Assembly: GCF_017994015.1 (NCBI RefSeq)
Contig: NZ_JAGOLP010000032.1
Location: 1-37,179 of the forward strand
Direction of reading: 5' to 3'
DNA from: Ferrovibrio sp.
GTDB taxonomy: Bacteria; Pseudomonadota; Alphaproteobacteria; Ferrovibrionales; Ferrovibrionaceae
Length of the DNA: 37,179 nucleotides
Shown: positions 24,143 to 31,975 of the stretch, piece by piece
Layout of the letters: the number at the start of each line of letters is the position of its first letter
Numbering within the stretch: the stretch's first letter is position 1
Notes under the pieces: model-generated
What the model saw: the letters and a program-made list of their open reading frames with translations, nothing else
What the model was told of the DNA's origin: nothing
Databases searched by the model: none
Made by a program: the position numbers and the translations under genes

Positions 24143-25561
24143 TCAGAGTTTCGGCGCCTCACCCTGCACCCGCACATGATGCGCCTTCAATTCACGCACA
24201 CTCTTGCAGCCACAGGCATGGGCAATAGCTTCCACATCATGCAGCACCGCCTTGGCATAATTCGCCACCCGTACAGCCTTTCGGGTCGGATCGAGGCCGC
24301 GCATGAAACGCGGCTCGTTGGATGTGACACCGGTGGGGCAATGGCCGGTATTGCATTTCATCGCCTGGATACAGCCCAGCGCAAACATGTAGCCGCGCGC
24401 CGAGACAACAAAATCGGCGCCCTGGCACAACGCCCAGGCCACTTTGTCAGGCGTCAGCAGCTTGCCGGAAGCGATAATGCGGATGCGCGTGCGCAGGCCA
24501 TATTGCCGACGTTTGGCCGCCAGCAGCGGCAATGCCTGCACGATGGATTGGCCAACATAATCCGCCAATGGCGCGGGTGCCGCGCCGGTGCCGCCCTCGC
24601 CGCCATCAAGCTGGATGAAATCCGGCGCCTCTATCGGTCGTTCCCGGAGATACTCGAACAGGCTGTCGATGAAGCTGTCGTCACCCAGCGCCATCTTCAG
24701 CCCGACCGGTTTGCCGGTGACGGCCCGCACCCGGGCAATGAATTTCACCAATGATGGAACATCAACAATCTCGGGATGCCGGCTTGGCGAGATCGAGGCC
24801 TTGTGCGGCTCGATCAGGCGAATCGCGGCGATCTCCTCATTCACCTTGGCTGCCGGCAGGATGCCGCCGCGCCCCGGCTTGGCGCCTTGGCTCAGCTTGA
24901 TGCAGAACATCTTTACCTGCGGCAAGGCGGCGATGGCGGCCAGCTTGGCATCATCCAGCTTGCCATCCTTGTCGCGCACACCGTATTTCGCCGTGCCGAT
25001 CTGGAACACGATATCGCAATTGCCCTTGAGATGGTGCGGCGACAGGCCGCCTTCGCCGGTATCAAGCCAGATGCCGGCCAGTGCCGCCCCTTCCGACAAG
25101 GCCGTCACCGCCGCCGACGACAATGCGCCGTAGGACATGCCGGAGATATTGAAAAAGCTCTTGGGCTTGTAGGGATTGGCCACCACGCCACGCCCGATCC
25201 ATTTGCCGGTATAGGCCTCCACCTCGTCGTCATTCACCGGAAAGGCGGAATGCAGGAAATAGATATGGCCGGGCTGCTGCGCATCCACCTCGGAACCGAA
25301 GGCGACGTAATTCGACACGGCCTTGGCAGAACGATACACCCAGGCCCGGGTCAGGCGGTTGAACGGCCGCTCTTCCCAATCGGCGGTGAACCAGTATTGG
25401 CGGAAATATTCGCCAAGATTTTCCATGATGTAGCGGAAGCGGCCATAGATCGGGAAATTGCGCCGGATCGCATGGTCGCGCTGCACCCAGCGGTCATAAA
25501 TATAAAAATAGACAAACACGCCGCCCGCCAAGACGGCGAGGCCCCCCAGCACCCACCACAT
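24143..25561 (-). CDS. FMN-binding glutamate synthase family protein, membrane-anchored
   Basis: A 472-residue protein with one N-terminal membrane segment (MWWVLGGLAVLAGGVFVYFY) and the GltB-type TIM barrel (NISGMSYGALSSAAVTALSE; IQLDGGEGGTGAAP; RIIASGKLLTPDKVAW). The Cys triplet in CIQAMKCNTGHCPTGV matches the [3Fe-4S] site of GltB. It lacks the amidotransferase domain of true glutamate synthase, so the physiological reaction is uncertain. The ATG at 25561 is chosen because GGAGGG lies just before it and a longer frame would run back into the RlmM-like gene. Confidence 0.9.
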   Translation of the reverse strand: MWWVLGGLAVLAGGVFVYFYIYDRWVQRDHAIRRNFPIYGRFRYIMENLGEYFRQYWFTADWEERPFNRLTRAWVYRSAKAVSNYVAFGSEVDAQQPGHIYFLHSAFPVNDDEVEAYTGKWIGRGVVANPYKPKSFFNISGMSYGALSSAAVTALSEGAALAGIWLDTGEGGLSPHHLKGNCDIVFQIGTAKYGVRDKDGKLDDAKLAAIAALPQVKMFCIKLSQGAKPGRGGILPAAKVNEEIAAIRLIEPHKASISPSRHPEIVDVPSLVKFIARVRAVTGKPVGLKMALGDDSFIDSLFEYLRERPIEAPDFIQLDGGEGGTGAAPAPLADYVGQSIVQALPLLAAKRRQYGLRTRIRIIASGKLLTPDKVAWALCQGADFVVSARGYMFALGCIQAMKCNTGHCPTGVTSNEPRFMRGLDPTRKAVRVANYAKAVLHDVEAIAHACGCKSVRELKAHHVRVQGEAPKL

Positions 25562-25592
25562 GCCACCCTCCAGAAAAAGAGACGTAGTCCTG

Positions 25593-26540
25593 TTATTCTT
25601 GGCTGCTGAAATTATAGGCGCTTGCTGGCGACATTTGCCAGAGCCAAGTGAGTTCGTGCTTGTTGTGATGCAGGTGCAGCAGATGCGAACCTGGGATTGC
25701 GGCAAAAGCCGCTGCCGTGGCATGATCGGTTTCGCCCTGGAATTTCAGCGTGCAGACCATCCGCCGCGCCTTGCCGGCAGCGATCCAGCGCTGCACCAGG
25801 GCCAGCAGCCGCGCCGGATAGCAGATCACATCCGAGCAGAGCCAATCCACTGCCGGTTCATGGCGCGGATCAAGCGCAAAGGCGCTGCCCTGGCGCCAGG
25901 TGACGCCCGGCATGGCGGCAACCTGCGGCGCCAGCGGCGCCTTGTCGACGGCGCCAACGCTGGCGCCAAGGTTGGCCAGCACCCAGGTCCAGCCGCCCGG
26001 ACAGGCCCCCAGATCAAGGCAAGCCTCGCCAGGCTGCGGCATCGCACCATCATGCAGCAGCGCAAAACGGCTCAGTGCTTCCCAGAGTTTGAGATAAGCC
26101 CGGCTTGGCGGGCCTTCACGATCCTCGATGAACTGCCATTCGCCATGCGGCAGCGGGCTTGAACAGGCCGGCGCCGCCAGCAGCCGGTCTGGCGCCAGCA
26201 GGGTGAAGCTGCCCATTGGCGCGGCCGGCGGCAATTGGCCAAAACGCAGCGGCTTGGCCGAGACATGCGGCAGCTTTTCCACAATCAGCTTGGCGCGGCG
26301 ATGATGCAGCGGCGCATAGGCAGCCCAATTGCGCTGCATTGCCTTGAGCTTTGTCGCCGCCTCGCCAATCGAGGCGATCGGGATTTCCTGCACATCCTGC
26401 CAGATATTCGCGGCCCAGGCAGCCGGGCGCGGCGCTCCTTCGGCCAACAGCAGGCGGCCATGCTCGGCCACCACAGCGGCGCCGAGTTCGGCGCGCAGAT
26501 CAGCCTCAAAACCCTCTGGGGCGAGATATCCGGTGAGCAT
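25593..26540 (-). CDS. rlmM: RlmM-like 23S rRNA 2'-O-ribose methyltransferase
   Basis: A 315-residue FtsJ/RrmJ-fold methyltransferase. The SAM-binding motif is CLDLGACPGGWTWVL, followed by VGAVDKAPL and DWLCSDVICYPARL. The Lys-Asp-Lys-type catalytic residues are spread through SRAYLKLWEA, CSDV and CTLKFQG. The N-terminal third resembles the THUMP-like recognition part of RlmM, which methylates C2498 of 23S rRNA in E. coli. The C-terminus has a His-rich HLLHLHHNKHELTWLW segment. RlmM identity is inferred from motif layout; related 2'-O-methyltransferases are possible. Confidence 0.85.
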   Translation of the reverse strand: MLTGYLAPEGFEADLRAELGAAVVAEHGRLLLAEGAPRPAAWAANIWQDVQEIPIASIGEAATKLKAMQRNWAAYAPLHHRRAKLIVEKLPHVSAKPLRFGQLPPAAPMGSFTLLAPDRLLAAPACSSPLPHGEWQFIEDREGPPSRAYLKLWEALSRFALLHDGAMPQPGEACLDLGACPGGWTWVLANLGASVGAVDKAPLAPQVAAMPGVTWRQGSAFALDPRHEPAVDWLCSDVICYPARLLALVQRWIAAGKARRMVCTLKFQGETDHATAAAFAAIPGSHLLHLHHNKHELTWLWQMSPASAYNFSSQE

Positions 26541-26562
26541 GCTGCTGACTACAGGGCCCGGC

Positions 26563-26580
26563 GCCGGCTTGCAAGCCGGC
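26563..26580. repeat. Perfect 18-nt palindrome between lipoprotein and rlmM-like genes
   Basis: GCCGGCTTG/CAAGCCGGC with no spacer. It lies 11 nt after the lipoprotein stop and 22 nt before the next start on the minus strand. It could form a short RNA hairpin or be an operator. No T-run follows. Confidence 0.4.
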
Positions 26581-26591
26581 TTATGCTGGCA

Positions 26592-27077
26592 TCAGCGCCG
26601 CGAATTGGTGGTGTTGCGCGACGGCTGGATGCCGGTGCTGCCGGCAGCGGGCGACACGGTCATGTCGATCTTCGAACCATACAGCGACTGCTTGTTGATC
26701 AGGATCGAAGCAACCCGGTCGCCCTGGCCGGAAAGATACGTGAGTTGGCTGATCTCGGAGCGCACCACAGCCACTTCGGTCCAGCCATGGTTGATCATCT
26801 CGCGGCGGACAAAATCGAACATGTCGTCCGAGCTGGAATTGATCGAATAGGACAGCCGACCGATCCAGCGCTCGCCCTCGCCCAGAATGATGGTGCGATT
26901 GGAATCAAGGTTATAGCCATCCGGCAGCGCGATACCGGCAATCTGCGGCGGCGCGGCGCGCGAGGTGGTGTCGGCCCGGGTGGTGCCGCCACCGCCGCCA
27001 AGCTGCGTGTTGCTACAGCCGGCAAGCAGGGCGCCAACGGCAATCAGGGTGGCAAAGCCCATGGCTCGAGTCTTCAT
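26592..27077 (-). CDS. Hypothetical lipoprotein
   Basis: A 161-residue protein with a lipoprotein signal (LIAVGALLAGC; Cys21 would be lipidated) and a Gly/Thr-rich stretch after it. A compact domain of about 90 residues follows (residues 50-140) containing GERWIGRLSYSINSSSDDMF and MINHGWTEVAVVRSEISQLT. The C-terminal tail is polar (RNTTNSRR). I do not recognise a family. GAGAG lies before the ATG. Likely an outer-membrane-anchored periplasmic protein. Confidence 0.8.
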   Translation of the reverse strand: MKTRAMGFATLIAVGALLAGCSNTQLGGGGGTTRADTTSRAAPPQIAGIALPDGYNLDSNRTIILGEGERWIGRLSYSINSSSDDMFDFVRREMINHGWTEVAVVRSEISQLTYLSGQGDRVASILINKQSLYGSKIDMTVSPAAGSTGIQPSRNTTNSRR

Positions 27078-27122
27078 GGATACGCTCTCTCGGTCACGGC
27101 GAATCGGGTGACGAATAATTTA

Positions 27123-27197
27123 CCATACTTGGGCGTTCTCTGCCGCCCTGCAATTTCAACCCAGCCGACCTGCCATACTTGCAGCGTTTTCAACCCA
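27123..27197. repeat. Imperfect local duplication
   Basis: CCATACTTG occurs at 27123-27131 and 27173-27181, and TTTCAACCCA at 27154-27163 and 27188-27197, overlapping the end of the J-domain gene. It looks like a small local duplication with divergence. No function is evident. Confidence 0.4.
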
Positions 27198-27942
27198 AAA
27201 GCACATCCTTGGCGCGATTGATCTGCGAAGCGAGGAAATTCGAGCCACCATGATCCGGATGCGCCGTGCGCATCAGGCGGCGATGTGCGGCGCGAATTTC
27301 GGCTTCCGGGGCGCCAGGCGCCAGGCCAAGGACTTCATAGGCCTGCTCGCGGCTCATCATACCGCCGGTGGTGCCGTGCTCGGCAGCATCAGCACCGGGC
27401 GGCGCCTGCTGGCGCCAATCCGGCCCCAGGCGGCGTTCCAGATAGGCTTCCAGCAAGGGCAGCGAAGCAGCATCGGCAGCGCCACACTCGCGGAGCAGGT
27501 CAAACAGCGCCGCCGGTTCCAGATCGGCCAGCCGGCGGCCGGCGAAGCGGCCCTGCCGCACCTCGCCATGCATCACGCCGCTGGCCAGATTCAGCCGCAT
27601 CACCAGCCAGGCGGTTTCCACCACGGATTCCTGATCCGGCCCGGGCGCTTCCTGGCCGGTGCGGGCGCGGCTCCAGCCACCAGCACCGGGGCCGCCGAAA
27701 AAACCGCTGAACAGGCCCGCGAAACGTCCCTTGCCAAACATTGCCGCCGAGCCCAGCGCCACCAGGCTGCCCATATCGATCCGCCCCCGCATGAACAGGA
27801 AGGCAGCCAAGCCACCCAGCGCGATGCCCAGGCCCACCCGGATGCCCTTGGCCATCACCTTGGGATCAAGCTGCACCAGCAGCTTGCCGCCAAACAGGAA
27901 CAGCGCCAAAGCAGCCAGGCCGATGCCGAAAGCGAGCACCAT
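27190..27942 (-). CDS. Membrane-anchored J-domain protein
   Basis: A 250-residue protein. The N-terminal helix (LAFGIGLAALALFLFGGKL) and a second one near residue 36 anchor it to the inner membrane. A middle region with a Gly-rich turn leads to a C-terminal J domain with REQAYEVLGLAPGAPEAEIR and the invariant HPD (RTAHPDHGG). This layout is typical of alphaproteobacterial Pam18/TIM14-like DnaJ proteins, which stimulate DnaK ATPase at the membrane. It starts 5 nt after the VWA gene stop on the same strand, so the two are co-expressed. Confidence 0.88.
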   Translation of the reverse strand: MVLAFGIGLAALALFLFGGKLLVQLDPKVMAKGIRVGLGIALGGLAAFLFMRGRIDMGSLVALGSAAMFGKGRFAGLFSGFFGGPGAGGWSRARTGQEAPGPDQESVVETAWLVMRLNLASGVMHGEVRQGRFAGRRLADLEPAALFDLLRECGAADAASLPLLEAYLERRLGPDWRQQAPPGADAAEHGTTGGMMSREQAYEVLGLAPGAPEAEIRAAHRRLMRTAHPDHGGSNFLASQINRAKDVLLG

Positions 27943-27947
27943 GGCGC

Positions 27948-28670
27948 TCAGCCAATCTGGCTGGTCAGGCGGCGCAATTCGGCGCTGCCCTTGGCGCTAT
28001 AGTCATTCAGCGCGCGCTGGCCGCCAGCCGCATAAATCGCCACGGCAGTGAGAAATTGCAGCAGCAAGGCGGCGCTTTCCGCATCAAAACTGGCATAGGC
28101 GCCGCGCGTCAGCCGCGCCATGGCCTGGAAACAGGCTTTGGCATTCGGCTCGGCACCTTCCTGAAAGGCAAAGACCGGCACTCCAAGCAGCGCCAGTTCG
28201 CCGGCCCGGCCCGCCACCTCGTCGGCGCTTTCCTCCAGGCAATCGCCAACATAGACCAGGGCATTCACTTTCGCTCCTCGCCCTGCTGCCTCGCGCGCTT
28301 CGGCGGCGGCATGGCGCAGCACGCGCTCAATCTGGGTATGGCCGCCAACACACTCGACCTGGCGCATCAGGCGCAGCAGCGCCGGCGCTTCCGACACCCA
28401 GGGCGAGGCGCGGCATTCGCCCATGCCGCGAAAAAACACCAGCTGAATATCCAGGCCGCCAAGATCGGCCACCGCCTTGAACATTTCGGCCTGAATATGC
28501 TGCGCCTGGCGCCAAGAGGCACCCCGGCTGGCGGTGGCATCCATGGCAAAGATCAGCCGCCCACGCCCGGCCCCCGGAACCGGCCGGGGCGCCAGGGCGG
28601 CCTGGCGCAGAAAAGCATCGACCGCCTGCCGATCCGTGCTGCCGGGCAGCGTGTTGCCGCGCTTATCCAT
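27948..28670 (-). CDS. VWA-domain protein
   Basis: A 240-residue soluble protein with a von Willebrand factor A fold. The strand RLIFAMDATASRG carries a DxTxS version of the MIDAS motif, and KVNALVYVGDCLEES and LGVPVFAFQEG fit later strands. An N-terminal stretch of about 40 residues precedes the domain. The ATG at 28670 has AGGCGGA shortly before it; an in-frame ATG five codons upstream (28685) has no such site. Partner of the J-domain gene; function unknown, possibly a chaperone-linked scaffold. Confidence 0.82.
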   Translation of the reverse strand: MDKRGNTLPGSTDRQAVDAFLRQAALAPRPVPGAGRGRLIFAMDATASRGASWRQAQHIQAEMFKAVADLGGLDIQLVFFRGMGECRASPWVSEAPALLRLMRQVECVGGHTQIERVLRHAAAEAREAAGRGAKVNALVYVGDCLEESADEVAGRAGELALLGVPVFAFQEGAEPNAKACFQAMARLTRGAYASFDAESAALLLQFLTAVAIYAAGGQRALNDYSAKGSAELRRLTSQIG

Positions 28671-28841
28671 TGGTCCGCCTGTCATGTATAAACATATAGA
28701 GAGCGCGAAATCGCTTTGCCAGGGCGCATCGTCTCATTTCCGGCTGCATTTAGGGTTGGCCTGCGCCGCCACACTGGTTAAGCTGCCCAACCGGCGGGGC
28801 GCACGCAGCGCTCAAGACCGTGATAAACAGGAGGAACAGAG

Positions 28842-29819
28842 ATGATGCGTTTCACGCAACTGAAGGCTATCGGCTTGGCTGCCGCCGTGGTGGTGGGCAT
28901 GGCAGGCGCCGCTGCCGCGCAGCCGAAGTCGCTCACGCTCGGCACCGCCTCGGTGGGCGGCACCTATTTCATCTATGGCGGCGTTGTGGCTACGCTGCTG
29001 ACCGACACGATCGGCATCAATGTTTCCACCCAGCAGACCCAGGGTCCGAACCAGAATATCATCCTGGTGGATGGCGGCGCCATCGAACTGGGCATGACCA
29101 CCATGGGTATCGCGCTCCAGGCCTGGAATGGCACCGGCGAATGGACCAAGGGCAAGAAATACAGCAATGTCCGCGCCCTGTTCCCGATGTATGACACGCC
29201 GTTCCATTTCGTCACCACGGAAAAGACCGGCATCAAGAGCGTGGCCGAAATGGCCGGCAAGAATATCGGCGCCGGCCCCAAGGCCGGCACACCGGGCACC
29301 TATTTCCCGCTGATGTTTGACACCCTGGGCATCAAGGCCAACTGGCGCTTCGGCCAGGCTTCCGACATGCAGAACCAGCTGGCCGATGGCCTGCTGGATG
29401 TGTTCGCCTTCGCCGCCGGCCTGCCGATCGCTGCCTATTCGGAAATCGAGGCGCAGCGCCCGGTGCGCTTCATCTCCTTCACCGATGCCCAGCTTGGTGC
29501 CTTGAAAAAGGCGATGCCGGAGCTTTCCGACAGCACAATCCCGAAGGGCACCTACAAGACCCTGGCCGAAGACCACAAGACCGTGGGCGTGTATAATTTC
29601 GGCATCGCGCACAAGAGCCTGCCGGATGACGTGGCCTACAAGATCGTCAAGGCAGTGCTGGAAAACAACGACCGCATGGTGAAGGGCCACTCTGCCGCCG
29701 TGGAAACCGTGGCTGCCAATGCCTCGCGCAATGGCTTCCTGCCGTTCCATCCGGGCGCCGTGAAGTATTACCAGGAGAAGGGCATCAAGCTGAATCCGGC
29801 CGCCATGCCGGCGAGCTGA
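28842..29819 (+). CDS. TAXI-family TRAP transporter solute-binding protein
   Basis: A 325-residue periplasmic protein with signal peptide ending near AAAAQP. LTLGTASVGGTYFIYGGVVA is the TAXI-type opening, and KNIGAGPKAGTPGTYF and GLLDVFAFAAGLPIAAYSEI match the ligand cleft. TAXI proteins deliver substrates such as glutamate or other organic acids to a sodium-linked TRAP permease. AGGAGG precedes the ATG. Its permease follows after a 140-nt gap holding two hairpins. Confidence 0.93.
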   Translation: MMRFTQLKAIGLAAAVVVGMAGAAAAQPKSLTLGTASVGGTYFIYGGVVATLLTDTIGINVSTQQTQGPNQNIILVDGGAIELGMTTMGIALQAWNGTGEWTKGKKYSNVRALFPMYDTPFHFVTTEKTGIKSVAEMAGKNIGAGPKAGTPGTYFPLMFDTLGIKANWRFGQASDMQNQLADGLLDVFAFAAGLPIAAYSEIEAQRPVRFISFTDAQLGALKKAMPELSDSTIPKGTYKTLAEDHKTVGVYNFGIAHKSLPDDVAYKIVKAVLENNDRMVKGHSAAVETVAANASRNGFLPFHPGAVKYYQEKGIKLNPAAMPAS

Positions 29820-29845
29820 TCCAGTTGAGTTGACGCATCGACCAG

Positions 29846-29929
29846 CCGCCATCATGCGAGACATGGTGGCGGCCTCTTTGTATCTGGGTATCAGGGTATC
29901 TGGCGCCGGGCCATCGCATGCCCGGCGCC
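29846..29929 (+). ncRNA. Two intercistronic stem-loops in the TRAP operon
   Basis: Hairpin 1: CCGCCATCATG (29846-29856), 5-nt loop, CATGGTGGCGG (29862-29872), 11 bp with one G-U, then CCTCTTTG. Hairpin 2: GGCGCCGGGC (29902-29911), 8-nt loop, GCCCGGCGCC (29920-29929), 10 perfect pairs. They probably stabilise the binding-protein mRNA or partly terminate it, keeping permease expression lower. This is a cis-acting structure, not an independent RNA gene. Confidence 0.6.
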
Positions 29930-29959
29930 AATAAAAAAAGCGTAACAGGGGGATTAGTG

Positions 29960-31909
29960 ATGGCACATGCACCACAGGAAACGGTTGACCTCGCGGCGGC
30001 CGACAAATTTGAATTCACCGGCTTCAAACGCGATTTGCCCGGCCTGCCCGGGCTGCTGTTCTACTGGCTATGCGTTTCCTTCACCGTGTTTCACCTGCTG
30101 GTGCTGAATGTCTTCCCGATTGATTCGATCATGTTCCGCGCCATCCATGTCGGCTGGGGCGGCGTGCTGTGCTTCGGGCTTTATGCCAGCAAGGCTGGGC
30201 GCTCGCTCAACCGCGTGCCGCTGATCGATTGGGCGCTGCTGCTGCTTTCCATCGCCTGCGCCGGCTATGTGTCGTATTACATTGATGAGTTGCAGTTCCG
30301 CGCCGGCGCGCTGTATGAGCCGGGCGATGTCGCTGCCGGCTTCATCGGCACCCTGCTGATCCTGGAAATGACCCGGCGCACCGCCGGCCTGGCCTTGCCG
30401 ATCATTGCCGGCGTTTTCATTCTCTATTGCTTTATCGGCCCCTGGCTGCCGGGCATCCTGTATCACAAGGGCTTCAATTTCGGTTTCTTCTTCTCCTACA
30501 TCTATTCCGATCAGGGCATCTTCGGCGTCACCACCCAGGTTTCATCCAGCTATATTGTGCTGTTCATCACCTTCGGCGCCTTCCTCACCGTGTCGAAGGC
30601 CGGCGACTACATGAACGATCTCGCGGTTTCGCTGGTTGGCTGGGCACGCGGCGGCCCGGCCAAGGTGGCGGTGCTTTCGGGTGTGCTGTTCGGCACCATC
30701 TCGGGCAGTGCGGTAGGCAATGTGGTGGCCAGCGGCATGATCACCATCCCGATGATGCGCCGTGTCGGCTATGATCGCTCCACCGCCGGCGCCATTGAGG
30801 CCACCTCCTCCACCGGAGGCCAGATCACACCGCCGGTGATGGGCGCCGGCGCCTTCCTGATGGCCGAGATTACCGGCATCGCCTATACCGAAATCGCCCT
30901 GGCGGCGGTGATCCCCTGCTTTCTGTTTTATGTTGCCTGCTATGTGCATTGCGATCTGCATGCGGTGAAGAACGGCCTGCGCGGCCTGCCGCGTGCGGAA
31001 CTGACTCCGATCACCGTGATGCTGCGCAAGGTCTATTTGCTGGCGCCGATCTTTGTGCTGATCTGGGCGCTGATGGCCGGCTATTCCGAATTCCGCGCCG
31101 GCACGCTGGGCCTGATCTCGGCCCTGGTGGCAAGCTGGATCAGCCGCGAGCATCGCATGGGGCCACGCGCCACGCTCGATGCCCTGGCCATTGCGGCGCG
31201 TGAAACCGCGCAATTGGTGGCGATCTGTGCCTGCGCCGGTATCATCGTGGGTGTTATTGCCCTCACCGGCGTGGGCGGGCGCTTCTCGCATCTGATCCTC
31301 AGCGTGGCCGGCGAGAATCAAATCCTGGCGATGTTCTTCGCCATGTTCATTTCGCTGATCCTGGGCATGGGCATGCCCACCACGGCAGCTTATGCGGTGG
31401 CGGCCTCGGTGGTGGCGCCGGGCCTGATCCGCATCGGCATCGAGCCGCTGGTGGCGCATATGTTCATCTTCTATTACGCCGTGATCTCGTCGATCACGCC
31501 GCCGGTGGCTTTGGCCTCCTTCGCTGCCGCCGCCATCGCCCAGGCCGATCAATGGCGCACCTCGATGATCGCGGTGAAGCTGGGCCTGGCCACCTTCATC
31601 GTGCCGTTCATGTTCTTCATCAGCCCGGCTCTGCTGGCGCAGGGTGAGTTGCTCACCATCCTGCATGTGGTGGCCACGGCCACGGCCGGCGTGTTCTTCC
31701 TCGCCTGCTCCACCGAAGGCTGGCTGAATGGGCCGATTGCCCTGCCGCTGCGCGTGCTGCTGTTTGCCGGCGCGATCTGCCTGATCGTGCCGGAAACCAT
31801 CACCGACTTTGTTGGCCTGGGTCTGGGCATCGGCATCTGGATCTTCCAGCGGGTGCGCCATGGCAGCGATCCCGGCGCCAATATCCCGTCGCCGGCCATC
31901 AGCCGGTAA
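29960..31909 (+). CDS. TRAP transporter permease, fused small and large subunits
   Basis: A 649-residue inner-membrane protein joining the DctQ-like four-helix part (N-terminal about 150 residues) with the DctM-like part. Motifs include GTISGSAVGNVVASG, STGGQITPPVMGAGAFLMAE and LGMGMPTTAAYAVAA, typical of TAXI-type fused permeases. It imports the TAXI ligand with a cation gradient. The ATG at 29960 has GGGGGA 6 nt before it; an ATG at 29918 falls inside the second hairpin and is rejected. Confidence 0.95.
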   Translation: MAHAPQETVDLAAADKFEFTGFKRDLPGLPGLLFYWLCVSFTVFHLLVLNVFPIDSIMFRAIHVGWGGVLCFGLYASKAGRSLNRVPLIDWALLLLSIACAGYVSYYIDELQFRAGALYEPGDVAAGFIGTLLILEMTRRTAGLALPIIAGVFILYCFIGPWLPGILYHKGFNFGFFFSYIYSDQGIFGVTTQVSSSYIVLFITFGAFLTVSKAGDYMNDLAVSLVGWARGGPAKVAVLSGVLFGTISGSAVGNVVASGMITIPMMRRVGYDRSTAGAIEATSSTGGQITPPVMGAGAFLMAEITGIAYTEIALAAVIPCFLFYVACYVHCDLHAVKNGLRGLPRAELTPITVMLRKVYLLAPIFVLIWALMAGYSEFRAGTLGLISALVASWISREHRMGPRATLDALAIAARETAQLVAICACAGIIVGVIALTGVGGRFSHLILSVAGENQILAMFFAMFISLILGMGMPTTAAYAVAASVVAPGLIRIGIEPLVAHMFIFYYAVISSITPPVALASFAAAAIAQADQWRTSMIAVKLGLATFIVPFMFFISPALLAQGELLTILHVVATATAGVFFLACSTEGWLNGPIALPLRVLLFAGAICLIVPETITDFVGLGLGIGIWIFQRVRHGSDPGANIPSPAISR

Positions 31910-31921
31910 GGCGGCAATAAA

Positions 31922-31953
31922 AAAGCCCGGCCATCGCTGGATGGCCGGGCTTT
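31922..31953. terminator. Bidirectional intrinsic terminator between TRAP and Tct operons
   Basis: AAAGCCCGGCCATC (31922-31935), GCTG loop, GATGGCCGGGCTTT (31940-31953): 14 perfect pairs, flanked by TTTGTTTTG on the plus side and an A-run on the other. It serves both convergent operons. Confidence 0.92.
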
Positions 31954-31975
31954 GTTTTGCCTGCTTGGCTGGGCG

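Noticed and set aside
30542..31861. 439-codon minus-strand frame inside the TRAP permease
   Set aside because: Antisense shadow rich in His, Gln and Asp; no recognisable motif.
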